Assembly (NCBI GenBank): GCA_965658445.1
Contig: CBFHSF010000001.1
Location: 248,001-312,000, forward strand
Direction: 5' to 3'
Length of the DNA: 64,000 nt
Source: CBFHSF01 sp965658445
GTDB lineage: Bacteria > Bacteroidota > Bacteroidia > Flavobacteriales > Schleiferiaceae
Of the stretch, positions 53,129 through 61,512 are shown one piece after another. The position numbers and the translations under genes are program-made. Position 1 is the first letter of the stretch. Every line of letters begins with the position of its first letter. Below the pieces are notes generated by a model. It made no database searches. It saw nothing but the letters and a program-made list of their open reading frames with translations, and had not been told where the DNA came from.

Positions 53129-53143
53129 TTGTAATTTTTACAA
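53129..53143 (-). promoter_or_regulatory. Perfect palindrome upstream of the inositol monophosphatase gene
   Basis: TTGTAA-TTT-TTACAA lies 47 bases upstream of ATG 53082 in the mtaB-IMPase gap. It may be an operator. A looser TGTAA-TTACA pair (spacer five) lies at about 20602-20616 upstream of the CBS-like gene. Confidence 0.35.
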
Positions 53144-53150
53144 CTAACGG

Positions 53151-54497
53151 TTAGGCTGAAACCGGTTCGCCTACCATCTCCCCACGCATCAAACCATCAG
53201 AATCCATTTCTGTGATTTTCATGTGATGAACGGTGTTGACCAATGCGGGATTCCAAGGCCATTTTACCTTTACGTAGTTTTCGGTAAATCCGTGAATGTA
53301 TCCCGCCTTGTTTTCTGCTTCAAACAATACGCGTCGGGTGCTTCCGATCTGGCTTTGGTAAAAGGCATGGCGTTTTTTCGCCGAAAGGCCTCTTAGCATT
53401 TTATTGCGCTTTTTGCGCTCGGCCATGGGGACTACGCCGTCCATTTCATCGGCTTCAGTATTGGCTCTCTCTGAATAGGTAAATACGTGGAGGTAAGAGA
53501 TGTCCAACTCGTTAATGAAGTTGTAGGTCTCCAAGAAATGCTCTTCTGTTTCGCCGGGGAATCCAACGATTACATCCACGCCAATGCAGGCGTGGGGCAT
53601 AACGTTTCTGATGGCGTCTACTCGGTCAGAATACAATTCGCGCAAGTAGCGGCGCTTCATCTTTTTCAAAATTTCATTGGATCCACTCTGCAAGGGAATG
53701 TGGAAGTGAGGAACAAAATATTGGCTCTTGGAAACGAAGTCAATGGTTTCGTTTTTAAGCAAATTGGGCTCAATGGATGAGATGCGGAGACGGTCCAGTC
53801 CTTCCACGGTATCCAAGGCTTCTACCAAATCCAAAAAGGTGTGTTCATGGCGCTTGTTGCCGAATTCACCCTTTCCGTAATCGCCAATGTTAACCCCCGT
53901 CAATACGATTTCTTTGATGCCTTTTTCTGAAATTTCTGCGGCGTTCTTCATCACGTTTTCCAACGTGTCTGAACGAGAAATTCCGCGGGCCAGAGGAATG
54001 GTACAGTACGTACATTTATAGTCACAACCGTCCTGAACTTTTAAGAACGCACGGGTTCTATCACCTGCAGAGTAGGAGCCCACAAAGGAGTTGGCCTCTT
54101 CAATTTCGCAGGAGTGAACAATGCCTTCACCATTTTCTTTCTTGGTGAGGTCGTCTAAGTACTGTGTGATGTTGAATTTTTCGGTGGCGCCCAAAACCAT
54201 GTCCACGCCATCCATGGCGGAGATTTCTTCTGGCTTAAGCTGAGCGTAGCACCCAACAATGACAACAAATCCATCGGGGTTGGCTTTGAGGGCGTTTTTG
54301 ATGTGAGACTTGGTCTCCTTATCCGCATTCTCTGTAACCGAACAGGTATTGATCACATAGACATCTGCGGGTTGCTTAAAGTCAACCTTCTCAAATCCCT
54401 TGGTCTCAAAATCCCTTGCAATGGTTGAAGTCTCTGAAAAATTCAGTTTACAACCCAAGGTGTGAAATGCTACTGTTGGAGTCTCTGCCATCGCCAT
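53151..54497 (-). CDS. mtaB: tRNA t6A37 methylthiotransferase MtaB
   Basis: Radical-SAM enzyme that converts t6A37 to ms2t6A37 in tRNA. The 448-residue protein has the UPF0004 N-domain with cluster cysteines C16, C52 and C83, the radical-SAM CxxxCxxC (C158, C162, C165, DGCDYKCTYCTIP), and a C-terminal TRAM domain (RVLFEAENKAGYIHGFTENYVKVKWPW). The MtaB subgroup is favoured over MiaB/RimO by HTLGCKLNFSET and RGISRSDTLENV. It has a perfect -7 element about 100 bases upstream. Confidence 0.93.
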   Translation of the reverse strand: MAMAETPTVAFHTLGCKLNFSETSTIARDFETKGFEKVDFKQPADVYVINTCSVTENADKETKSHIKNALKANPDGFVVIVGCYAQLKPEEISAMDGVDMVLGATEKFNITQYLDDLTKKENGEGIVHSCEIEEANSFVGSYSAGDRTRAFLKVQDGCDYKCTYCTIPLARGISRSDTLENVMKNAAEISEKGIKEIVLTGVNIGDYGKGEFGNKRHEHTFLDLVEALDTVEGLDRLRISSIEPNLLKNETIDFVSKSQYFVPHFHIPLQSGSNEILKKMKRRYLRELYSDRVDAIRNVMPHACIGVDVIVGFPGETEEHFLETYNFINELDISYLHVFTYSERANTEADEMDGVVPMAERKKRNKMLRGLSAKKRHAFYQSQIGSTRRVLFEAENKAGYIHGFTENYVKVKWPWNPALVNTVHHMKITEMDSDGLMRGEMVGEPVSA

Positions 54498-54594
54498 TCG
54501 TTTCTTTTCCTCGTACTCCTCTCATTATCAGTTTAGTTATCGACTGTCATCCTATTGTTCAGAAAGTCGTGAAACCAATGCGAGAAGAGGGCTG

Positions 54595-54602
54595 CAAAGA
54601 TA
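54595..54602 (-). promoter_or_regulatory. Bacteroidota -7 promoter element for mtaB
   Basis: On the minus strand the sequence is TATCTTTG followed by CAGC, a perfect TAnnTTTG box 98 bases before ATG 54497. The rest of the 279-base divergent gap to the next gene shows nothing else clear; TATATTAG at 54697 could serve the plus-strand gene. Confidence 0.5.
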
Positions 54603-54776
54603 AGTCAAATTCTTTGTCTAATTATGTTGCATAATCTTTTCCCAAATCTCATTTCCAAGCTTCCCACAAACTATCGCAACATTGCCTTCAAGGGCGTATA
54701 TTAGCAAGGCGACATGGGATGGAGTATTTTCCCAAATTATTCGTCCCCAAATCATTCGAAATAACTACAATCCATT

Positions 54777-56393
54777 ATGCGTAAAGCATTACAGACTGGA
54801 CCTTTTTCCATTGGACTACTCGGCTCCTTAGCCCTGATTTTTACAGGCCTTTTGAGCAGTTGTACTTCTGCTCCTGAGAGGGACCCCAAGACCATTTTTA
54901 GATACAATGAGTTTTCTGGGATCTCTTCATTAGATCCCGCCTTTGCACGTGTCCAGTCCAATATTTGGGCTACGCACCAGATTTTTAATGGATTGGTGGA
55001 AATGGACAATGACCTCAATGTGGTTCCCAGTATTGCGGAGTCTTGGACGGTTGTGGACAGCGGTAAAACCTATGAGTTTGACCTGAGGACCGATGTGTTC
55101 TTTCACAAACACGAAGCCTTTGGGGAAGACAGTACGCGCACTGTAACGGCTCATGATTTTGTGTATAGCCTTCAGCGATTGGCGGATTCTAGAACGGCCG
55201 CTCCAGGCGCTTGGGTGGTCAAGGATGTAGACACCTTATACGCGGTTAACGATTCTACGCTTCGCATAGAGCTCAATCAGCCTTTCGCACCGTTCTTGGG
55301 TTTGTTGACCATGAAGTATTGTTCGGTGGTTCCTCAGGAGATTATTGAATTGGGAGAGTTTTCTTCACAACCCATTGGAACCGGACCGTTTTACCTAAAA
55401 GTATGGGCGGACAATGAGGTGATGATTCTTCGTAAAAACCCATTGTACTTTGAAGGTGAAAATGGAAAACAGCTTCCCCATTTAGAAAGCGTCGTGATCA
55501 GTTTTATTCCCGATAAACAGTCATCCTACATGGAGTTTTTATCGGGTAGACAAGATTTGATCAGCGGTTTGGACGCCAGCTACAAGGATGATTTATTGAC
55601 TTCTGATGGGGAATTGCAACCCAAACACGCGAATGATTTTGTGCTTCAAAAATCGCCCTATCTCAACACAGAATACTTGGCCTTTTACGTTCCGGATCCA
55701 TCCGAAATCAACAAGGTCCTCATTCGCAAGGCCATCAATTTGGGATTTGACAAAGAACCCATGATGAAGTATCTGAGAAATGGGGTAGGAGAACCTGCCA
55801 CGGGAGGAATGATTCCCGCGGGTCTTCCCGGATATCAATCTCATATTGGTTTCGATTACAATCCTCAATTGGCCGCACAGTTGTTGGCCGAAGCAGGATA
55901 TCCCAATGGAGTGGGATTACCAGCCATTCCGCTTTACACGACCAGTAATTACCTCGATCTCTGCGAGTACATTCAAGGGCAGTTGAGTTCTTTGGGTATT
56001 GTATTGAAAGTAGAAGTGTTGCCTCCAAGTACATTGCGAGAGAAGAAGGCCGCAGGAGGACTTTCCTTTTTTAGAGCGTCTTGGATTGCGGATTATCCCG
56101 ATGCCGAAAACTACTTGAGCCTTTTCTACAGCTCCAATGCGGCGCCCAATGGCCCCAATTACACGCATTTTTCCAATGCTATTTTTGACTCTCTCTATGT
56201 GAAGTCTCGTACCGAATCCGATGCCAAGGTTCGCGAAGCACTTTACGAATCTTTGGATAGTTTGGTGATGTCTGAGGCTCCTGTCGTTCCCTTGTATTAC
56301 GATCAAGTTGTTCGCGTGTTTCCAAAATCTATAGAAGGATTGGAGCCCAATGCCCTGAATCTGCTCACCCTAAAGCACGTTCAAAAGAAGTAG
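54777..56393 (+). CDS. ABC transporter substrate-binding lipoprotein, peptide/oligopeptide type (SBP family 5)
   Basis: A 538-residue lipoprotein with lipobox LLSSC (Cys29). The family 5 core shows IFRYNEFSGISSLDPAFAR, IAESWTVVDSGKTYEFDLRTDVFFHK, VTAHDFVYSLQRL, PIGTGPFYLK, and INLGFDKEPMMKYLRNGVGEPATGGMIPAG. Such proteins bind oligopeptides, murein peptides or nickel complexes for an ABC importer. No permease or ATPase is next to it, so the transporter is encoded elsewhere or the protein acts alone. Substrate cannot be read from the sequence. Confidence 0.92.
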   Translation: MRKALQTGPFSIGLLGSLALIFTGLLSSCTSAPERDPKTIFRYNEFSGISSLDPAFARVQSNIWATHQIFNGLVEMDNDLNVVPSIAESWTVVDSGKTYEFDLRTDVFFHKHEAFGEDSTRTVTAHDFVYSLQRLADSRTAAPGAWVVKDVDTLYAVNDSTLRIELNQPFAPFLGLLTMKYCSVVPQEIIELGEFSSQPIGTGPFYLKVWADNEVMILRKNPLYFEGENGKQLPHLESVVISFIPDKQSSYMEFLSGRQDLISGLDASYKDDLLTSDGELQPKHANDFVLQKSPYLNTEYLAFYVPDPSEINKVLIRKAINLGFDKEPMMKYLRNGVGEPATGGMIPAGLPGYQSHIGFDYNPQLAAQLLAEAGYPNGVGLPAIPLYTTSNYLDLCEYIQGQLSSLGIVLKVEVLPPSTLREKKAAGGLSFFRASWIADYPDAENYLSLFYSSNAAPNGPNYTHFSNAIFDSLYVKSRTESDAKVREALYESLDSLVMSEAPVVPLYYDQVVRVFPKSIEGLEPNALNLLTLKHVQKK

Positions 56394-56443
56394 GTATCGA
56401 TAAAAAGGAGTCTAGGTACTGTTTCATGACAGTTTTTACAATT

Positions 56444-57517
56444 CTATTTAGAAAGTGTAAAGTCTGCAGATACGGGAAAGTGGTCGGAGAAATCCACCTT
56501 GTGAACCTCGTAATTCCAGGCGTTTAATACATCATCAGAAAAGAAAATGTGATCTATCCTCAAGGGGATGGGGATGATGCGGTAGGTTTTTTTCAAGCCT
56601 CTTCCGCTGGCGTTATAGGCATCTTCCAACTCTTTGTGGATTTGCTGATACGGATAAGAGGAAGGAGGGTCGTTAAAGTCACCGCCCAATATTACAGGGT
56701 AGGGGCTTTCTTGAATTTCTTTGCGCACGGCATGAATCTGCTCAGAACGAATGGTACCGTATTTACGAAGTCTTGCCAAGAGGTCTAATGTGCTTTTTTC
56801 CACTTCCTCTGCGTCGTTGTTGGCCGGATCCTTAAGAGCCTCGTAATCTTTTGGATTCAGTTTGTTGGACATGAGGTGTACACACATCAAACGAACCGTA
56901 TCTCCATTCCATACCATGTCCGCGGATAAAAAATGCTGATAAGGACCATGGGGAAGAGGAATTTCCCTTCGGTTGAAAAGTGGCTTGTGCGAGACAATTC
57001 CCAAACTGAATTTTTTGTTGCGGTTGGATCCGGGTATGTATTGGTAGTTCTGTGTAAAGAGCGGTGTTCTGTGATAGGTGTAGTGTTCTTGCAAAAACAG
57101 TACGTCGGGATCTTCTTCTTCTAGAAAGGTCTCTACTTTGGCTTGTAATCCTTCCTTTTCATCCATTTGATATTGGTTGTAGGAGCGAACGTTAAAGGTC
57201 ATAACAGACAAGGCATCCTCTCTTCCCCTCGTGTCCATGGACTTGCCTTGCCATTGATAGGTGGACGCCAAAAAGGTCCAGCCCAAAGCCAAGGTAAGCG
57301 CAGACGTAAAAAAGTATCTCTTGAGTTGAACGCCCCAAAAAATCAAAAAGGCCAAGTTTATAGCCACCAGGATGGGATGGCCCAAAGAAATGACCGAAAT
57401 CCAACTGAAGTACTCTGGGCTTAGAAAGTAGGAAAGATAACTGGCCAACAGAACAAAGGCCACAAGGGCATTGAGCAGGTAGAGCGGTCTAGAGATCCAA
57501 CGGGTTTTCTTTTTCAT
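56444..57517 (-). CDS. Endonuclease/exonuclease/phosphatase family membrane protein
   Basis: A 357-residue protein with three N-terminal membrane helices (about 12-34, 37-60, 66-88) and a DNase I-like domain. The catalytic pattern is seen in VMTFNVRSYN (Asn), FLQEHYTYH (Glu), GGDFNDPPSSYPY (Asp/Asn), RIDHIFFSDD and SDHFPVSADF (Asp-His). The catalytic part is outside the membrane on the same side as the C-terminus. It is the last of a five-gene minus-strand run with mutL and two rhomboids (36 bases after the rhomboid gene). Natural substrate unknown. Confidence 0.88.
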   Translation of the reverse strand: MKKKTRWISRPLYLLNALVAFVLLASYLSYFLSPEYFSWISVISLGHPILVAINLAFLIFWGVQLKRYFFTSALTLALGWTFLASTYQWQGKSMDTRGREDALSVMTFNVRSYNQYQMDEKEGLQAKVETFLEEEDPDVLFLQEHYTYHRTPLFTQNYQYIPGSNRNKKFSLGIVSHKPLFNRREIPLPHGPYQHFLSADMVWNGDTVRLMCVHLMSNKLNPKDYEALKDPANNDAEEVEKSTLDLLARLRKYGTIRSEQIHAVRKEIQESPYPVILGGDFNDPPSSYPYQQIHKELEDAYNASGRGLKKTYRIIPIPLRIDHIFFSDDVLNAWNYEVHKVDFSDHFPVSADFTLSK

Positions 57518-57553
57518 GAGTAGTTAGCGGTCAGTTGCCTTGGATCTTACGGA

Positions 57554-58438
57554 TTATTGTTTGCCAAATTTAAAAAGGAATTCTTTCTCCTCCTTGGACA
57601 ATTTCTCATATCCCGATTTTTGGATTTTCTCCAAGATTTGGTCTAGCCTTTCTTGGTCTGGAGATTTGGGCGCTGAGGCCTTGGTTTGCGTTGCTTTCTG
57701 CGCTTGGGTCTTGTGAACGGTTTTGAGTTTGGGTTTTCTTTCCAACCAACGTGTAGCAGATTGCATGTATTCAAAGAATCCCATGGACCAATCTTTTCCT
57801 TTGGCCAATTGTTTGACAATGATATATCCCATGGCAGCACCCCCTAAGTGGGCAATGTGGCCTCCTGGATTGCTCACCGGAAGATTTACTAAATCGAGTA
57901 TTAAAAAGATGGCTGCAACGTGCCATAGCTTTACTTCCAAGATAAAGAAGAGTCTCACCGGCATATTGGGAGCGTAGGCTGCGGTGGCAATCATTATTGC
58001 CATAACCCCTGCAGAGGCTCCTACAAGAGGAGGTTTTACTCCTTCAAATAGTGGAAAGATATTATAGCTTAAAATAAAGAGAAGTCCTCCGGCCAATCCC
58101 CCTAAAATAAAGGTTCCTAAAAACCTCTTTTCGTTCAAGAAATCAACGAAAATCCTCCCTGTAAAAAACAGAATCAATGCGTTGAAGAGGATGTGACGAA
58201 AGCCTGCGTGAAAGAACATGTAGGTGAACAAAGTCCACGGCCTAAAGGCAAAATCTACAATGTTACTGGGTAGATAGGTGTATTTTTCAAGGAAATAGTT
58301 GAGGTCAGTTTGCGTCAATGCGCTCACGATACCTACTATGGTTTGCAGAAGAAAAATCCCCACCAAGATCAGTAAGACCTTAATCAGGTAATTTCCCTTG
58401 GCAAATTCATTTTTTATGGTGTCTCGCAATCCCGCCAT
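57554..58438 (-). CDS. Rhomboid family intramembrane serine protease with C-terminal tail
   Basis: A 294-residue protease with six membrane helices. The catalytic Ser142 is in VGASAGVMA and the catalytic His197 in GGHIAHLGGAAMG. The histidine loop FTYMFFHAGFRHILFNALILFF is also typical. After the membrane part comes a lysine/glutamine-rich cytosolic tail with a short helical hairpin (QERLDQILEKIQKSGYEKLSKEEKEF), shared by many Bacteroidota rhomboids. It lies 18 bases after another rhomboid gene, which lacks this tail. Confidence 0.93.
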   Translation of the reverse strand: MAGLRDTIKNEFAKGNYLIKVLLILVGIFLLQTIVGIVSALTQTDLNYFLEKYTYLPSNIVDFAFRPWTLFTYMFFHAGFRHILFNALILFFTGRIFVDFLNEKRFLGTFILGGLAGGLLFILSYNIFPLFEGVKPPLVGASAGVMAIMIATAAYAPNMPVRLFFILEVKLWHVAAIFLILDLVNLPVSNPGGHIAHLGGAAMGYIIVKQLAKGKDWSMGFFEYMQSATRWLERKPKLKTVHKTQAQKATQTKASAPKSPDQERLDQILEKIQKSGYEKLSKEEKEFLFKFGKQ

Positions 58439-58456
58439 GTGTCTTGAAAATAAAGT

Positions 58457-59206
58457 CTAAAACGTTCTGAATTGATTGCGCTTCCAGTAACGGATAAGCA
58501 GATACCCAAAAAGCATTCCTCCCAAGTGTGCAAAGTGGGCAATGTTGGATTGCGATTGGCTAATCCCTGAGATAAACTCAAGAATTCCGTATCCCAAAAC
58601 AAACCACTTGGCCTTAATGGGGAAAAGGAAGTAGAGGTAAATCTGAACGTTGGGGTACATCATCCCAAAGCCCATCAAAACGCCAAATACAGCACCAGAG
58701 GCTCCTACCGTAGGAATATTGATCAGGCTGTTGAGTTTACCCATGTTGTAATCCGTGTAGTTTTTATTGCTCAGAAGAACGTCGCGACCTTCTCGCCAAA
58801 CGATTTCTATGGCTTCCGGAGACATGTTCTGGATGACCTGTGTGTATTCATAGTAGTTTACCAAAGAGTGACAAAGGGCCGCCCCCAATCCGGTAACCAT
58901 GTAAAAAATCAAAAACTTCTTACTTCCCCAGAGATTTTCCAAGGAGTTACCAAACATCCAAAGGGCGAACATATTAAAGAAGAGGTGGGAAAAGTTCGCT
59001 GTGGAATGCAGGAACATGTGGGTAACAATTTGAAAGGGATTGAATTCTGGAGATACAAAGGGAAGGTACAATCCCCAGTTACCGTTGACGTCGTAACCAA
59101 ACATATTGCCAAATCCGAGCGCGCCCAAAAAGGCCAAACCATTGATGATCAATAGGTTTTTGATGACGGGTGGCAGTAGGTTAAATGACTGAGGTCTATA
59201 TTGCAT
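58457..59206 (-). CDS. Rhomboid family intramembrane serine protease
   Basis: A 249-residue rhomboid with six membrane helices. The catalytic Ser170 is in VGASGAVFGVLMG, His227 is in HFAHLGGMLFG, and the conserved FLHSTANFSHLFFNMFALWMFG is present. A 35-residue extra loop (NMSPEAIEIVWREGRDVLLSNKNYTD in pieces) interrupts the usual region before the catalytic helix. It is 20 bases downstream of mutL and 18 upstream of the second rhomboid gene, in one transcription unit. Confidence 0.93.
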   Translation of the reverse strand: MQYRPQSFNLLPPVIKNLLIINGLAFLGALGFGNMFGYDVNGNWGLYLPFVSPEFNPFQIVTHMFLHSTANFSHLFFNMFALWMFGNSLENLWGSKKFLIFYMVTGLGAALCHSLVNYYEYTQVIQNMSPEAIEIVWREGRDVLLSNKNYTDYNMGKLNSLINIPTVGASGAVFGVLMGFGMMYPNVQIYLYFLFPIKAKWFVLGYGILEFISGISQSQSNIAHFAHLGGMLFGYLLIRYWKRNQFRTF

Positions 59207-59226
59207 ACTGTGTGCTTTAAGTGTTT

Positions 59227-61110
59227 TTACGCAAATCGGCTGGCGAGTTCTTCACCTTCTATGTGGATGAGCGTTGGCTTTGCCTGAATTCCCATAAAGG
59301 GCATGGAGCAGGCAAACAATTGATGTATTAAATGTAACATTTCTTCCCTCTCTAACGCAACTCCGGTTTTTATCGCGCCACTGCGTGCAAAATTTTTTGC
59401 CATGAGTTCTTGAGGAGCCGAGGTAAAGGCGTCTCTGTGATTTTTAGCGTCTTCTAAGAGATGGTGTATGGCGCCTTCTACTTCAGAATCCTTCATGGTC
59501 AAGGGTATGCCTTGAATAACAACACCTGACTGACCGAAGGGTTCAATGTCAAAACCCATTCCTCTAAGAATGTCCAAATGCTCTAAAAGCAAGGGAGCGT
59601 CAGAGGGGTTTAACGCCAACTGTAAAGGGAAGAGTAGTTGTTGTGAGGCCGCAGTGCCCCCTTCTAATTTGTTGAGGTATTCCTCATATAAAATTCTCTC
59701 GTGGGCTCTTTGTTGATGAATGATGGCCATTCCGGATTTGAGCGGAGATAGTATATACGTTTTGTTGAGCTGAACGCAGACTTCACCAGAGTCGCTCGAA
59801 CCTTGAGAAGACATATCATCAGATGCTGATTCCAGTTGGTGACCGGAATCCGTTGAGCTTTCCTCCTCGTAGAATGACTCCCGTGGGAAGTCCTCTTGGG
59901 CATGGGTGTTCAGTTGTGTCCATTCATAAGAACCACCTGCGCTGGGCGGAGGTTTGGGAGGTTGATAGCCCTGAAAAGACTTGGGTGCCTTTACTTCATC
60001 CTCTGCGAAGGGGTTGAAATTGGGGTCGACCTCGATAGTTGGCGGCTGTACCATTTGGCCCTTTGGCAAGGGCGGTACACTCAGCTTTACTTCAGAATCA
60101 AAGTCCAATGTCGGAGAAATGTTGAACTGCCCCAAACTGTGCTTGATGGCGGATCGCAACATGGCGTAGATGACCTTCTCGTCTTCGAATTTGATTTCCG
60201 TTTTTGTGGGGTGTATGTTGACATCAATGCGCTTTGGGTCCAGCGTCATAAACAAAAAGTAACCCGGGTGAACGCCTGTGGGCAATAGCCCTTCAAAGGC
60301 GGCGTTTACGGCGTGGTGCAGATAACTGTTTTTAATGTATCGGTCATTGACAAAGAAGAATTGATCTCCTCTTGTCTTCTTGGCAAATTCGGGTTTAACC
60401 ACAAATCCAGAAACCGTGACCACATCCGTGTGTTCTTCCACGGGGACGAGTCTTTCGTTGTATTTCTTTCCAAAAACTCCGGCAATGCGCTGTCTAAGCA
60501 CTGCCTCCGGTAAATTCATAATCTCCGACCCGTTGTGGGTAAGTGTAAAGTGAATATTGGGATGGGCGAGGGCTACGTGTTCAAACTCATCAATGATGTG
60601 CTTAAATTCTACGTTGTTACTCTTTAGGAAATTTCTGCGGGCGGGTATGTTGAAAAACAGGTTCTTTACTTGGAAGTTGGTTCCGGTAGGGGCCGGGGCC
60701 GGTTCCTGATCTTTGATTTCCGAACCTTCAATTTTTAAACAGGTGCCGTGGTCGTCCTCCTCTTGCTTGGTGAGGACTTCAACCTGAGCAACCGCTGCAA
60801 TGGATGCCAAAGCCTCCCCTCTAAAACCCTTGGTTCGGATGGAAAACAGGTCATCTGCATTGGAGATTTTGCTCGTGGCGTGTCGTTCAAAGGATTTTAC
60901 CAAGTCCGTTGAAGACATTCCTTTGCCGTTGTCAATGACCTGAATAAGCGTCTTCCCCGAGTCCTTTACGTTGAGGTGAATCTCGGTGGCGCCAGCATCT
61001 ACGCTGTTTTCAATTAATTCTTTTACCGCGGAGGCGGGTCTTTGTACTACTTCTCCCGCTGCAATTTGGTTGGCAACGTGATCGGGAAGCAGGTTAATGA
61101 TATTTGGCAT
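59227..61110 (-). CDS. mutL: DNA mismatch repair protein MutL
   Basis: Matchmaker of mismatch repair. The 627-residue protein has the GHKL ATPase N-half (LPDHVANQIAAGEVVQRPASAVKELIENSVDAGA in pieces, VIDNGKGM, RHATSKI, TKGFRGEALASIAAV) and a Pro-rich linker at about 345-430. The dimerisation domain starts at VCVQLNKTYILSP. The endonuclease motif DQHAxxE is altered: IIHQQRAHERILYE has His where Asp is expected, and CPHGRP is replaced by MGIQAKP. The strand-nicking activity is therefore doubtful, which matters since no MutH is seen here. Second gene of the five-gene run. Confidence 0.95.
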   Translation of the reverse strand: MPNIINLLPDHVANQIAAGEVVQRPASAVKELIENSVDAGATEIHLNVKDSGKTLIQVIDNGKGMSSTDLVKSFERHATSKISNADDLFSIRTKGFRGEALASIAAVAQVEVLTKQEEDDHGTCLKIEGSEIKDQEPAPAPTGTNFQVKNLFFNIPARRNFLKSNNVEFKHIIDEFEHVALAHPNIHFTLTHNGSEIMNLPEAVLRQRIAGVFGKKYNERLVPVEEHTDVVTVSGFVVKPEFAKKTRGDQFFFVNDRYIKNSYLHHAVNAAFEGLLPTGVHPGYFLFMTLDPKRIDVNIHPTKTEIKFEDEKVIYAMLRSAIKHSLGQFNISPTLDFDSEVKLSVPPLPKGQMVQPPTIEVDPNFNPFAEDEVKAPKSFQGYQPPKPPPSAGGSYEWTQLNTHAQEDFPRESFYEEESSTDSGHQLESASDDMSSQGSSDSGEVCVQLNKTYILSPLKSGMAIIHQQRAHERILYEEYLNKLEGGTAASQQLLFPLQLALNPSDAPLLLEHLDILRGMGFDIEPFGQSGVVIQGIPLTMKDSEVEGAIHHLLEDAKNHRDAFTSAPQELMAKNFARSGAIKTGVALEREEMLHLIHQLFACSMPFMGIQAKPTLIHIEGEELASRFA

Positions 61111-61119
61111 GAAGGTCGT

Positions 61120-61380
61120 CTACTGATAGAAAAAATATCGAGCTATGGCAAAGAGGAGAGCGGCCAGCAAAAGTACGCGAAGGGTCGACATGTGATTGAC
61201 GCGAGTCTTTCTGCGCTTGGACCATCCCTCTCTGAGGTGTTCTCTATAGTCCTCTCCTGCGCTGGGATAGCTCTTGTCTGCCATCAATTTCTCAAGGCGT
61301 TCCTTTCGCTCATCGTAATACCTGGGTTTGGGATCAAACCTACGGGGCTTCTCTGTCTTAAAAAATCCGAAAAGTGCCAT
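61120..61380 (-). CDS. Small protein with one C-terminal membrane helix
   Basis: An 86-residue protein of unknown function. The N-terminus MALFGFFKTEKPRRFDPKPR and the following charged helix (YYDERKERLEKL) are basic and soluble; residues 66-84 (LRVLLLAALLFAIARYFF) form a single C-terminal membrane anchor. It lies nine bases upstream of mutL and appears to be the first gene of that run, with a perfect -7 element 20 bases before its ATG. Confidence 0.75.
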   Translation of the reverse strand: MALFGFFKTEKPRRFDPKPRYYDERKERLEKLMADKSYPSAGEDYREHLREGWSKRRKTRVNHMSTLRVLLLAALLFAIARYFFYQ

Positions 61381-61398
61381 GCTCTCTTTGCTTTAAAA

Positions 61399-61406
61399 CA
61401 AATATA
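61399..61406 (-). promoter_or_regulatory. Bacteroidota -7 element for the small protein-mutL-rhomboid operon
   Basis: On the minus strand the sequence is TATATTTG, a perfect TAnnTTTG, 19 bases before ATG 61380. This would give a very short leader. No -33 TTTG is seen at the usual spacing. Confidence 0.45.
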
Positions 61407-61446
61407 ACGCAACATTGTGGGGATTAAAAGTTCGTTTGGCTAAAGA

Positions 61447-61477
61447 TTTGATAAGTCTATTATTTTAGTCACTTTTG
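61447..61477 (+). promoter_or_regulatory. Candidate promoter of the GH3-serine hydrolase gene
   Basis: TTTG at 61447-61450, 19 bases, then CACTTTTG at 61470-61477 (seven of eight to TAnnTTTG). Both boxes and spacing fit the Bacteroidota consensus; ATG 61513 lies about 30 bases after the predicted start of transcription. Confidence 0.55.
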
Positions 61478-61512
61478 ATGAAATTTTTCTCCCCTTTTTG
61501 CGTCGTATTCCT

